DNA of 64,000 nucleotides from Apostichopus japonicus (lineage: Eukaryota; Echinodermata; Holothuroidea; Aspidochirotida; Stichopodidae), in contig NC_092566.1 in NCBI RefSeq assembly GCF_037975245.1, positions 6,014,001-6,078,000 on the forward strand. The letters run 5' to 3'. A program made the translations under genes and the position numbers. A model generated the notes under the pieces. That model was not told the DNA's origin. It was given only the letters and a program-made list of their open reading frames with translations, and ran no database searches. Positions within the stretch are counted from its first letter, which is position 1; each line of letters begins with the position of its first letter. Positions 53,301 through 64,000 of this stretch are shown here, one piece after another.

Positions 53301-56300
53301 AGCTAAACAATATTTTATAAGCTGTCCCTCAATTCATCTTCCCTGAATGATAATGGACCTAAACACCTGAGTTTCTCAATTACAACTGTTTGTAGATCAA
53401 CCTAATCTTTCACACATTCAAAAACTGATTTTGAAAAAGACTGACCCCCATACGTAAACAGTGCTTCGAGTGAAGGGGCCAGGGGGGTAGGGAAGTCACA
53501 GGGGGGTAGGGAAGGACAGCAATACCCTAAAAAACTCAGAAGAAATTGTACATACAATCATGTGTGAAGTAGTACCCATGCCATGTAAAAACTACCCCCC
53601 TTAAACCGATGATGAAAAGTTTGACGACATTCTAAATTGTATTGTTCATCTGAGAAGAAAACTTCATCTTCAATTTCACTGGGTAACATGAAAACTATCC
53701 TACCATTGTTAGCGTATATCACAACAAAGCCTTACCATATCGGAATTTACCTCGCGAGTGGAAAGGTTATTTCTAAAAAAGTCATGTAAGGTGAATTTTG
53801 ATTCTTAACATTCTCAACTGTAAAAGAATTATGGGTTACTACTTCATTGATTTTATGTAGCTGAAGCTCTCAATTTCCAGGTTCCAACTTGTTTAAAAAG
53901 TTACATAATTTTTTTCAGGCTATGTTGTCTGTAGGTACAGTGCTCGCAGGAATTTCACCTGACCTGATTACACTATGCAGGCTTTTCCTACTGAAACTTC
54001 ATTGGTGTTTTTTCCTGTGACAATTGACAATAAAACATTTTGCAAACAACTTTGATTTATTCTACTGCTTTAGGCTGTGGGGGGACATGTGTATTCTACT
54101 GTTGTTTAAGAACTTACTTGCACAAAAGCGTGAGCGATTGTTTGGCCTGGGAAGCTGTAAAACGCATATATTATGGGAGAAATGTATATCATGATAGACT
54201 ACTGTCACTATCGTATCTTAGTTTGTAACTAGTTCAAGGCATATGGCACTCTGTACTGTGGGCCTACTTCCGAATATTCTTTTTACATTGAGGGTCATTG
54301 CGTAGAATGACATATGAGTAGCGATATTATTCGGAGTCACAAAATGTTAGGCCTGCAAGTACTCTACTTGAGAATTTTAGGAGTCGCCAAAGCCCAGTGA
54401 ATATGTGCGCATGTCCAGACAGGAATTTGGTTACTAGCTTACATGCTAGGCCATTAAAAGCTTGTGGTAATGGATCTTTTTCTAGTCACCAAATCAAATT
54501 CTAGTACTTGATTAGTTCCTGCTGTAGGCATAGATGATTTTTTTAGTACTATGTAGTCACATTAGGCCTGCTACAACACTATAGAGCACAACCCCCAAAT
54601 AGCCTCCATTAATTCATTTGAGGGGGGCTCTTATTTTCTAAAAGAGGCCACAAAATAAATATTTAATTCTTCACCCTGGATTGGAGGCACAAATTATCCA
54701 AGTAGGTAACATTAGTTAATGATATGTTGGTTTAAACTGCTGAAACCCCACATAATAAATTACCAGTTTACTAGTAAACTGAAAATTTGGACTCTTTAAT
54801 ATTATGCATGCTAAGAGTTAAACAATTTGGTGCTCAGGTGTGATAAGTCACAGCACAGGGCTTGTGGATGTGTAAAAACTCTCTATTTAAGTGAGTTGCT
54901 ATGGTAATGAGCTTCTTGGGGAATTACATTTAGTAAAGAAATATATCATTGCAGGATCATGGATGGATTCACTGAGTAATGTGGGTTTTGACAGACTGTG
55001 GCATCTCTGTTTGCACGCAGACTTCTACTTAATGTCAAAGAGTTTATATGGATTATTTCACCTTAATCAACATTCATTATTTTAAGGATTTTTGTAAAGC
55101 ATTATACCTTGTAATCCATACATTTTATCCTTCTATATGGATTATTTCACCTTAATCAACATTCAATATTTAAGGATTGTTGTAAAGCATTATCCCTTGC
55201 AATGATTACTTTTTATCATTTTATAGCAGACTGTCAAAGCAACATCACAGCCCAGATTCATCATGCCTGCTAATACACCTACATTCAAAATTATTAATAC
55301 TGGAGTAAAACCATTCACACAGCTACCTCCGGGTACTACACTGGTAGCTCAGCAGGGGTCTAATCTCTTACAAGGGTTGACCATGATACCTTCCAATTAC
55401 CTGGCTGTTGTAAGTTACTCACTTTTCTGTTTTCAGGTTTAAGTAAGTTTAGCTGTCTGACTTTTAAATTAACGCACTCTATAGAAGAGCGAGGAACGGC
55501 CTATCACATTATTGTCGGACTGCTCAAGTTTGTGTGAACATTGTGTGATAGTGCCATGAGTATATTTGGAAATTTCTTTGTGGGATATCTTAGAATATAA
55601 CCAGAGAAGTTACTTAACTGCTGTGGCTTAGGTAATGTTGACTGCCAACTCATCAAATCCTAAAAATTAAGCACTTACAATAACTTTACTGTCCTGTAAG
55701 TCATTGATTGTACAGTGCATGACCCACATTCCAGTCAGATAATAATTGTTTTTTGTAATTGGTAGGTTAAGCTTGTATAGGATTTGCCCTTCGCAATAAG
55801 AAATATGTTAGGCGTGGATTTATTTCTGCTGTTTTCAAGCAAACTTGTCATGGCAGCTAATGAATAAAAAAATGACACTTGTAGTTAACTGTGTGTTTTA
55901 ATCAGTGTTTAAACTGTGTCTCAGATGTAATTACTGAAAAGGTTGCCAGAGGTCTATGCAAACTGCATGTAAATAACTATTGCATTTTTCCCAAGGAAGT
56001 ATCCTTTCACAAATAAACATTGCGTAATCATCAAATAATTTTTTCTAATGACATTACGAAAGTCTGCCTCAAGTGTAAAATGCAAATAGACCAAGCATAT
56101 GTTACAGTTGCTCTCAGTGTTGTAGTTCTAACCTTATCAGTGTCCATATTTGTAATGCCAGTTTGAGTCGAGTGTAGACTACCACCATTATCAATGGCCA
56201 TGGTGGTTGTGGCATTTTGAATTCACTCTATTTTGTGCCTTTATCGATAGCTGCCATTGCTGTGTCAAATTCAAGCTCCATTTTAGGCTCTGCGTCAATT

Positions 56301-59300
56301 AATGTTTTATTTTCTGTTTTTATCACAGCCCTCTATAGTTCCGGCACCTCAAGAGCAAAGCCAGCAAATTCAACATGACATTGAAGGGACCAGTAATGGG
56401 CTGGTTAAACAGCAGTCACTGAAGGCTAATGGGTAAGGTTTAATGCAGAAACTGAATCACCAACAACAACTTGTTTTCATGTTGTCATGTTGAAAGTTAA
56501 CCATATCTGCAACTAGGTGCTTCTTAGTTTGAATAGCAGGCAACTAATTGTGATATGAAATTGATTCTTACAAAAATTAAACTTGTACTCACAACTCAAA
56601 CTTGTAAGTTTCACTAAACCCAACAGCACAAGACAAGTCATATATGCTACTGTATAAAGGGATGGAAGTAGTTTGTTTCAAGGGCTGAATATTTGTTACA
56701 TAAATAAATGTAGTGGCATCAATTTACTACTTCAAGGATGCTTTTATGGGAGCAATCTATCTCACCTTAAGTATTCTTGTGTGTTATTTTATTTCTACCA
56801 CTCTTTATGGCAGGTACCAACCGACTTTCATGGTCGGGTATCAAGGTCTAAAGTTGCTACGTTGAGAATAATTCAACTGCAGAGATTTTTCCCTGAATAT
56901 TTTTAATTACAAAATATTTAACCATTTAAAGTGAAGATAAGACATTTAATGATTGGAATCGTGGATACATCAGATTCTGCTGTAAATTGTAATACTTTAA
57001 ATCATTTGTGCATAGTGGGATGTTCAAACAGAAGGTAGGGTGAGAACCTTCAGTCTTCCCTTGTTTAGCTGCTGGCTGCCCAGCTACTGTGAATAAACCC
57101 ACCTTCTAACACTGCAAGATGTTCTGGTAGTCATTTTTAACCCCTTTCCTTGATTCATAATGGTTCGCCATGATCTTTAACAATACTCTGGTCATGTATT
57201 TTGTCATCGTGCAGAGTTTTGCCAGACGGTACTGCCGGAAGACCCAGAAAACCCTGCAACTGTACAAAATCTCAGTGTCTGAAACTGTGAGTATATGTAG
57301 TACTAATTAACTATGAAGAAGGGGGAGGGGAGTCAGAGGAATTATGATACCTGATTCCTCTCTTGTGCTGGTTTGATTAAAATTGCATCAGATTCCCACA
57401 AGACTGAGCACTAACTGATGAATTGTTATTTAGATTTCCCTATCTTGTGTAGAAAATTCCATCGGAGTAAAGGCTTGTCGCAGAGCATTATATATGACGG
57501 TCAAAGATTGCTAGCGATGTGCAATTCAAAGAGAGACTTGTGAAAATGTTAAAAAACTTCATTCATGGCATCTGTCCCATGTTTCATGTGTCATATTTGT
57601 ATCATTATCTAATAAAAATTTCCGAAATGTGATCGGCTTTGCTGATGACACAACATTGTAGGGCAATGTCTCTGATATGTACTGCCAATGCAGAAAACTT
57701 GTGATGAACCACAGATATCACTATGACTTATTTGTGAGTGTTCAATGGTTTATTATTGGAGCTCCATATCCACTCTGAAGAAAAACCAATCACAGATGGC
57801 AGATGGTAAAGCCATGTACTGTTTTGTAGTAAATTATCACGCAATCATGTGGATGGGTATATTTTGGGCCAGAGTATTGACCCATACACATTTGGACAAT
57901 GACATTGTCTTTGTTTATCCATGACATAAATCAGATGCATGACTGGACAGGTGTAGTGGCCTTTCTGTTCATTAATACACACTAGGCGGCATGCTAGTTC
58001 TGTGCGAATGAGCCAAAGTTGTCCAAAAAGTGTTTAATCATGATCATGTGATTATTAGCTTCACAATAGTACCAAAAAAGGTGCGTAAGCATTGGTATCT
58101 GTGTTTTAGAGTTGGGATCTGTGTGTAAATGTTAGGCTTTAAAGTAATTTGGGGGGATGATAATAATGATTGACAACAGAGTTGTCTGTCACTAAAAAAA
58201 AATGGAATAATTTTGCTGCAAGTTGACCCCAACTCAATTGAGAATGCATTCAGTTTGATGATGAAATGTATCAATGACATCAAATCATGGATGACTCCGA
58301 AATTTTCTGAAACTGAATAGTGAGAAAAGAGAACTGTTGATTATCTGTTCAAAATGTACTAATAAAGAGCAGACAAAATCCTTCATTTGAGATAGTAGAG
58401 TGTGTAATCGAACCAAGCGAGCAAGCTCGTAAGTTTGGAGTTGTGTTTGATTCGTCTTTTAAGTGCTGACAGCCATATAATAGCAAAGTGTGCCACCTGG
58501 GGCCATTTCACAACATCCAGAACATCTCACAGATTAGGCTCTTTATTATCAACACCAAAATAACCTCCACATTGGTGCAGTCCTCTATTCTAGCGCATCT
58601 TGACTATTGTTATTGGACATCTTCTCGATAAACTTCAAATGTGCCCTGAACTGTGCGGCCAGATTGGTTACAACACATATAACACCGATTCTGAAAGAGC
58701 ACCACTGGCTTTGAATTGCCAATAGAATCAATTATTAAATCCTTGTGTTAGTGTTCAAAGCAATGAATGGTTCAGCGCCGATCTACTGTACAGGAACTCA
58801 TCCGGGAACACAGGCCAAGTAGGGTAGTTATATCAAGCACACAATGCATGCTATTTGTACATACTGTACGCACCTCCACCTATGCAGACGCCTGCTTTGC
58901 AAGAGCAGGTCCACAGCTCTGGAATAGTCTTCCCTTACATTTAAAAATAATTCAGGAATTGTCAATTTTTCAGAAGAAACTCAAGTTGTAAATGCTTATC
59001 CCAGATTGTAAACTCATGTTTTGATAACTGTAGTTTTTCTACTGTGTTCCCTGTTCCTACAGTGCTTCTAAGCAGTTTCCAACTGGATAATAGTGCTACA
59101 AATCCATATTTATTATTATTATTATTTTTATTTGTATAATGTTCAAGGTGAGCCTTCAATGACTTGTATTTAACTAAAGAAAATATTTTTTCCTTATTGA
59201 TTTCTTTAATAACAGTTACTGCGACTGCTTTGCAAACGGAGAATTCTGTCACGAGTGCAACTGCTGCAATTGTTTAAATAACCAGGAACATGAAGAAGAC

Positions 59301-61211
59301 AGGAAGAGAGCCATCAAATGTTGTCTTGAGAGAAATCCCCAGGCGTTCCATCCTAAAATTGGCAAGGGGGCAGCGGGTCAGTCGCAGCGTCGTCATAACA
59401 AGGGATGTAACTGCAAGAGATCGGGCTGCTTAAAAAACTATTGTGAATGCTACGAGGTAAGTTTCTCTGAGTCTCTTATCTGAGTCATTTGATTGAGTTA
59501 TTTGTATCAATTCATCTCGCTAGTACAGATGGTAGGAATGGTAGAAAGGTCATGTAGAGCAGCGTTCCACAAACTTTTAGGACCACAACCCCAAATCTTC
59601 CGTGAGGATTGAGTCAGGAGACAGCAGATCCCGCACCTCTAGGAATCAATTTTCAGCATACATGAAAGCTAGCATGGAGTAATGACTTGGTAGTAAAATA
59701 TTAAACCTAATCTCTCTCCGTCGGCATGCTTTGAAAACCGTAGATAAATTTTCAACATCTGGGGACCCACTTTTAACTTCACAACCCACTTTCTTCGGTG
59801 TAGAGAACTAAAGCCCCTGAAATGTAGCCAGACACCATGGGTTACAAGGGAATCGATTAAAAAGTATTGCCTTAGTCACTCAAACAGTGTTTGGTTAAAT
59901 TGTATTGACTCTACTGTCTATTGTCAGTTGTATTGATGTTTTCTTTACTTGCAGGCCAAAATTCCATGTTCTTCCATCTGTAAGTGTGTGGGCTGTAAGA
60001 ACTTTGAGGAGTCGCCAGATCGCAAGAGTCTGATGCATCTGGCGGACGCCGCAGAGGTCAGACACCAGCAGCAAGCTGCAGCCAAAGATAAGCTTTCATC
60101 ACAAATACAAGAATTCCCAGAGAGACCACCACAGTACGGAGAATCAGGAGAAAGGTTAGTCTATGGATGATTCCTTGCTGCTTGAACAGAGTAACTCATT
60201 CAATCCTTACTGATTGAACAGAGTAACTCATGAGATGCAGCCTCACTGACCTGTATATGTGTTAGTCTACGTATTTATTCCTTACTGATTGAACAGAGTA
60301 ACTCATAGGATGCAGCCTCATTGACCTGTACATGTGTTAGTCTAGGTATTCATTCCTTACTGATTGAACAGAGTAACTCATAGGATGCAGCCTCATTGAC
60401 CTGTATATGTGTTAGTCTACGTATTCATTCCTAGCTGCTTGAACAGAGTAACTCATAGGATGCAGCCTCATTGACCTGTACATGTGTTAGTCTATGTATT
60501 CATTCCTTACTGATTGAACAGAATAACTCATAGGATGCAGCCTCATTGACCAGTATATGTGAGCAGTCAAAACCTTAAAACCTTGTACAACTTGGAAACA
60601 TTTCCATTCTTTACTCAAGTCGGAAGTTCACCAAATTGGCACCACATACAGCAAAATTATGAACAAAACTTTTAAAGTTTGCCAATGAAGACATCAATCA
60701 TAACATAAAATTTGTGGGATCAGATTTTTCTGAATTTCATGAAGCTGCAAAAAACTCACACGTTAGGGACAGGTGAGTAGTTTAACCACAGATATATCTC
60801 AGTTTGGATCGAGGAATCCTCATTTATTTGTGAATATTATATGGCTTAATCACCTGGCCATGTTTTGACTTAACACTTTCAAAGCTGTAGTAGTAGCTTG
60901 ATTTTTTATGGTGCATACAGGTTGATGTAATCTGCAGGTAAGTATGCACTTATGTTAGTTGAGCGTAACTGCACATGAGTTGACAGGGATTTGACAGTTA
61001 TTTTTTTGTTTTTTTTTGCACCAGGTTACCATTTTCATTCATCACTTCAGAAGTAGCAGAAGCAACATGTAACTGCCTGCTAGCACAAGCAGATGAAGCG
61101 GTGAGAGGAGAAGTCTCACAGAGCGAGGCAGAGAGGATGATTCTGGAGGAGTTTGGCAGATGCCTGAAGCATGTTATAGCTTCAGCTGGCAGAAGCAAAG
61201 GTAGAGACTGA
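47346..61211 (+). CDS. LIN54: LIN54 (MuvB/DREAM complex DNA-binding subunit), complete, 9 coding exons
   Basis: Coding exons: 47346-48134, 49911-50109, 51640-51749, 55227-55409, 56329-56432, 57215-57286, 59216-59456, 59955-60154, 61025-61211. They total 2085 nt, 694 aa (human 749), with all phases matching. The start ATG sits in an ideal ACCACCATGG context. The N-terminal 420 residues are Ser/Thr/Gln-rich and weakly conserved, with a basic cluster SKKRKIA near residue 225. Then come two cysteine-rich CXC repeats ([18 protein letters not shown] and [17 protein letters not shown]), including both tyrosines that in human insert into the minor groove of the CHR element, then [11 protein letters not shown]. 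The C-terminal helix-coil-helix ([23 protein letters not shown]) binds other MuvB subunits. LIN54 recruits MuvB to cell-cycle promoters for repression (DREAM) or activation (with B-Myb/FoxM1). Two acceptors are NAGNAG. Additional weakly conserved exons in the long introns cannot be excluded. Confidence 0.96.
48135..49910. other. LIN54 intron after coding exon 1
   Basis: AT-rich, without coding signal or recognisable repeats. ORFs here are short and unlike known proteins. Confidence 0.6.
50110..51639. other. LIN54 intron after coding exon 2
   Basis: No exon is visible by eye. The ORF at 50752-51060 has no known similarity and lacks suitable splice borders. Confidence 0.6.
51750..55226. other. 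LIN54 intron after coding exon 3
   Basis: 3.5 kb without recognisable exons. The flanking exons join in phase 0, so a skipped exon of a multiple of three would not be noticed. The only clear structure is the duplication near the acceptor (55045-55205) and a small GGGGGGTAGGGAAG repeat at about 53483-53515. Confidence 0.55.
55045..55205. repeat. Tandem duplication upstream of LIN54 exon 4
   Basis: About 75 bp is repeated (55045-55123 and 55133-55205); both copies contain ATATGGATTATTTCACC and TGTAAAGCATTAT. The array ends about 20 bp before the acceptor at 55226, so it may overlap the branch-point region. Confidence 0.85.
57625..58995 (+). mobile_element. Decayed L2/CR1-like LINE, reverse transcriptase remnant
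   Basis: In broken frames the stretch reads like the 3' half of a non-LTR retrotransposon ORF2. It starts with [10 protein letters not shown] (the catalytic YADD-type box at 57638-57649). Later come INDIKSWM, then ILAHLDYCY, then [20 protein letters not shown]. It ends with [21 protein letters not shown] in an intact 75-codon piece (58767-58991). This order matches the L2/CR1 clade. Stops and frameshifts throughout make it a dead insertion in a LIN54 intron, in the same orientation as the gene. Confidence 0.8.
60155..60560 (+). repeat. 75-bp minisatellite starting at a LIN54 splice donor
   Basis: The intron that follows LIN54 exon 8 opens with GTTAGTCTA at its donor (60155). GTTAGTCTA then recurs at 60261, 60336, 60411 and 60486, an exact 75-bp period for the last four. 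The unit also carries TGAACAGAGTAACTCAT and GATGCAGCCTCATTGACC. Every copy thus repeats the first bases of the 5' splice site. Confidence 0.9.
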
Positions 61212-64000
61212 AGCCTATCCACAATAATCTAGTCAGCTGCAGTGTGTACATGTAGTCTGACAGATACTGTGTTAGAGAGAATAAATGTATAAGGGAATCT
61301 GTTAATAATCAGATTAGCTCAAATTTTCAAAGGTTTTTGTGTTACTAATTCATGAATTGTATCAAATCCACAATTTGTTAAAAAGCTGTGTTCTTCATAG
61401 TGACTTATAGGTAGTGTAGTGACCAGATGTCCACGATTTCTGTGGACAGTCCCCAGATCTTATGTACTGTCCCACAGCTTCATGTTCTTACTCCTGGTCT
61501 TTGCAAGTGTCTCTGGAATTTTAAAAGCCCTGAATAAAACAAGTTCTTACCCTGATTTGAGCCTTCTGTGTGTTTTGAAAACTTGAAACAGCTTGAACTT
61601 AAGGCCATGGCCTTTTCTTTGACCCCCAAAAAAATCGCAAAACAGAGCTCATAACAAAAAAAGTGGGGGGGGGGGACTTAACAACTGAGGACATCGTAGG
61701 GGGTACACAGTTATTGGGTGAGAGTGCAGGAAGTGGACAATCAGGCAGAGCCCTGGTGGCGGTCCAGTTGGCAAAACCATCAGAAGCTATAGCACTTCCA
61801 GATATTTCATGGACTCTTGTGACTTTCAAGCACAGAGTTTGGCCTAGGGGAGGCTCCATCCATTCTCTCATAGTGCATTTGAAGCAGAAAAATATATGTT
61901 AGAAAGAGGAATTGATCTGAAATTTCTTTTAATCTCCCCCCAAACCTCTGGATGATTATACAAAATACATGGGAAGGTATAAGCAGTTTTAACAGCTACA
62001 CTGAAAATAAGTTGGTATTAATCCTTTACAAGTTACAACAACAATTAAATTTCTAGCCTGCGAAGAAGATCCTACTAGGATCATTATGCTAGAAGATTCT
62101 AAGTGAATAAGAAGTCTTATTTGGAAAGTCTACTGAGCATATAGTTTGATCTGCAAGTAAAGTATGGTGAATTAAGTCACAACACTTTGACACTGTCATA
62201 GTTTAGTGTGGACAGTAATTTGCTAGAAGCCATACTACCCTATTCCTCCCCCTAGTCTAGTCACTTCTGCTATATGACAAACCTTCATCATTGTATTAAA
62301 TGATAGTGGTGTCAAGATTCCACTCAGAGATGTGACTCATAGTAAAGAGAATAACCTATTGTACTGCAACATTTGAGGAGTGTCACTCAAGCCTAGAACG
62401 ACATATCATTCATTTGTAGGTTACCCTTATATAGCATGTAGGACATTATAGAAGAGTAATGATTGTGGGAGAGTAACATCCTCCCCATTATGAATGGCAT
62501 TTTGATTTATTTATGCTGTAACAATGTGTTATTGAGGTTGTTTTTAAAAGATTGTTACAAGTTGACATCGCTGGTGACAATTTAGCAGTTAGAATTTGCT
62601 TCAGCTTGCTTGCTCCAAAATTTGAGCCTGGCAATGATCAAGTTATTTTCAATCCATTAGAAAGCAAATTAGTTCAGAGGGAATTGTGTGTTGAAACATA
62701 CCACAACGACTCAACTAGCTGCGTTGAAGAGGCTACACAGAAAGATATCACAGTGGTCCAGTTAGCGTCAATGAATAACAAAGTATATGATAGCAGAGGC
62801 AAATGTACACTGAAGCTCCAGCTACCAATGGCAAGGACTTGCAAGTGCTTTTCATTAAAATATAATAAAATATTTATGATTCCAAAAAAAGAATGTTGCC
62901 CCAACTTTCTCATTGTTTCAATGTACCTTGTTTTTTTTTCTTCCCCAACCAACAACAGGACCTTCTTGATCTCTAGCACAGGACCAACCATGGAGCCCTT
63001 GTCTATCATGTCGCACCCCTCTGGTTCCTTTCTCTGTGATGCTATTAGGCCTGTGCCTGGCGGAGGTAGAATCTAAGAGGTTATTGATTCTGAGTGCTGA
63101 GCAGATGTAAGAAGAAGTGAAAGATTGGCCATGTCTATTTTACAAGGAAGAATTGTAGTCTGATGCCACGCTTTGCCAGCCAACCCAGTTTTTCTGAAAG
63201 CTGTTTGTCTAGATGCATCAATACGGCAGTTGTATAGCTCCCTTTGGGAGTTACTGTGGCAGAAAATCCAATGTCAGATGTATTAGTTGTGCATGAATAC
63301 TTTCCCCAATAATTCTGTGTGATTGTGTGGCCTTCATTGAAACCAGCATGTGGCAATAATGTCAGCTTTGCCATCATAGCTGCTTATGTAATATCCATCA
63401 TTGCGTTTTGTTGCCGCTTGTAAAATCTATTGATTTTGGAGAGAAATTGAGTCATATTCTGAAGTGTGCATGACCTTGAAGGTACATTCGCAAGTGGGTG
63501 ACCTACTTGACCAATAATCGCATCTCGAGTAAATTTCCTACTGTGACAAGTATATTTAGAAAGTAGTGCACTTTCTGGGCAACACATCCATACTGTCATG
63601 TGTGTGTGTGTGTCTGACCTGTTTGGCCAAGTCATGTTCCAAATTAAAAGAAAGCTTTTCATTCCCTTCTTTCAAAATGCAAGAAAAAAAGCTTGCAATC
63701 CTTTTAATATGGAGACTTGATTATCCATTTATCAGTCTTGAAGTATTTGGGATTTAAATTAATCCAAAGTTATGTTTTTTGTGGGGGATCTTTAAGATTT
63801 GTCAAACCATTCGACTGAAATCATGAAACTTGTAAGACTGGTCTCAGATATCAAGGTTAATAAATGTACATGCCTGATGCCATTCTTTGACAGTGCTCAG
63901 TAGCCCTAGATCATGCTATGGCTGACCTAACTTGACCATCGCAACATGGTCAAACAGCCGTACAGTTTCCAGAAACAGTTTCTAGAAACAGTTTCAAGAA
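61212..64000. other. LIN54 3' flank
   Basis: No gene is recognised. The longest ORF, 62552-63076 (+, 174 codons), has no similarity I know and mixed composition. A strong pyrimidine tract with CAACAG ends at 62958 and could be an acceptor. A degenerate piece resembling the Penelope-like hammerhead stem (GAAGAAGATCCTACTAGGATC) lies near 62056-62077. Confidence 0.45.
61280..61285 (+). other. Possible LIN54 poly(A) signal
   Basis: AATAAA 69 nt past the LIN54 stop codon. A second AATAAA at 63859-63864 would allow a long 3' UTR. Confidence 0.45.

Noticed and set aside
59101-59133. ATT microsatellite near a LIN54 exon as a regulatory element
   Set aside because: A short run of TTATTATTATT is expected at this base composition.
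61663-61902. Overlapping ORFs on both strands in the LIN54 3' flank
   Set aside because: Neither resembles a known protein; length is within chance for this region and a G run precedes it.

Overview
The window is animal nuclear DNA from an invertebrate deuterostome, most likely an echinoderm. It is AT-rich, with intron-rich genes of vertebrate-like exon structure, short consensus splice sites, tRNA-derived SINEs, an L2/CR1-like LINE remnant and Penelope-like fragments. The species is an inference. The gene calls are not: four conserved genes can be read exon by exon with matching phases.

Layout. (1) 617-5142, + strand: the 3' two thirds of a ZMIZ1/2-type SP-RING (MIZ) transcriptional co-regulator; its 5' exons lie left of the window. 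(2) 5143-10704: ZMIZ 3' UTR and a convergent intergenic region. (3) 10705-30986, - strand: complete mitochondrial glutamate dehydrogenase (GLUD1), 12 exons per transcript, 550 aa, with an extra alternative exon. (4) 30987-34277: GLUD1 promoter and an intergenic region without a convincing gene. (5) 34278-44327, - strand: complete COP9 signalosome subunit 4 (COPS4), 10 exons, 405 aa. (6) 44328-47260: compact divergent promoter and the 5' non-coding part of the next gene. (7) 47346-61211, + strand: complete LIN54, the DNA-binding subunit of MuvB/DREAM, 9 coding exons, 694 aa. (8) 61212-64000: 3' flank.

The main discovery is in glutamate dehydrogenase. Exon 5 is present twice (21572-21711 and 20482-20621). 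Both copies are exactly 140 nt, have the same splice phases, are open, have usable splice sites and keep the active-site Pro-Ala-Pro-Asp motif. They share 36 of 47 residues. Using both would shift the frame, so they look like mutually exclusive exons giving two GDH isoforms. One of the positions that differ aligns with His195 of the mammalian enzyme, which I recall as part of the ADP/second-NADH regulatory site.

Other points. COPS4 and LIN54 are head to head, as I recall them in human, and their shared promoter has a CDE/CHR-like pair, the type of site LIN54 binds. In three of the four genes a tandem repeat begins at an exon's 5' splice site. In COPS4 the repeat unit is visibly copied from the end of exon 6 and its donor.
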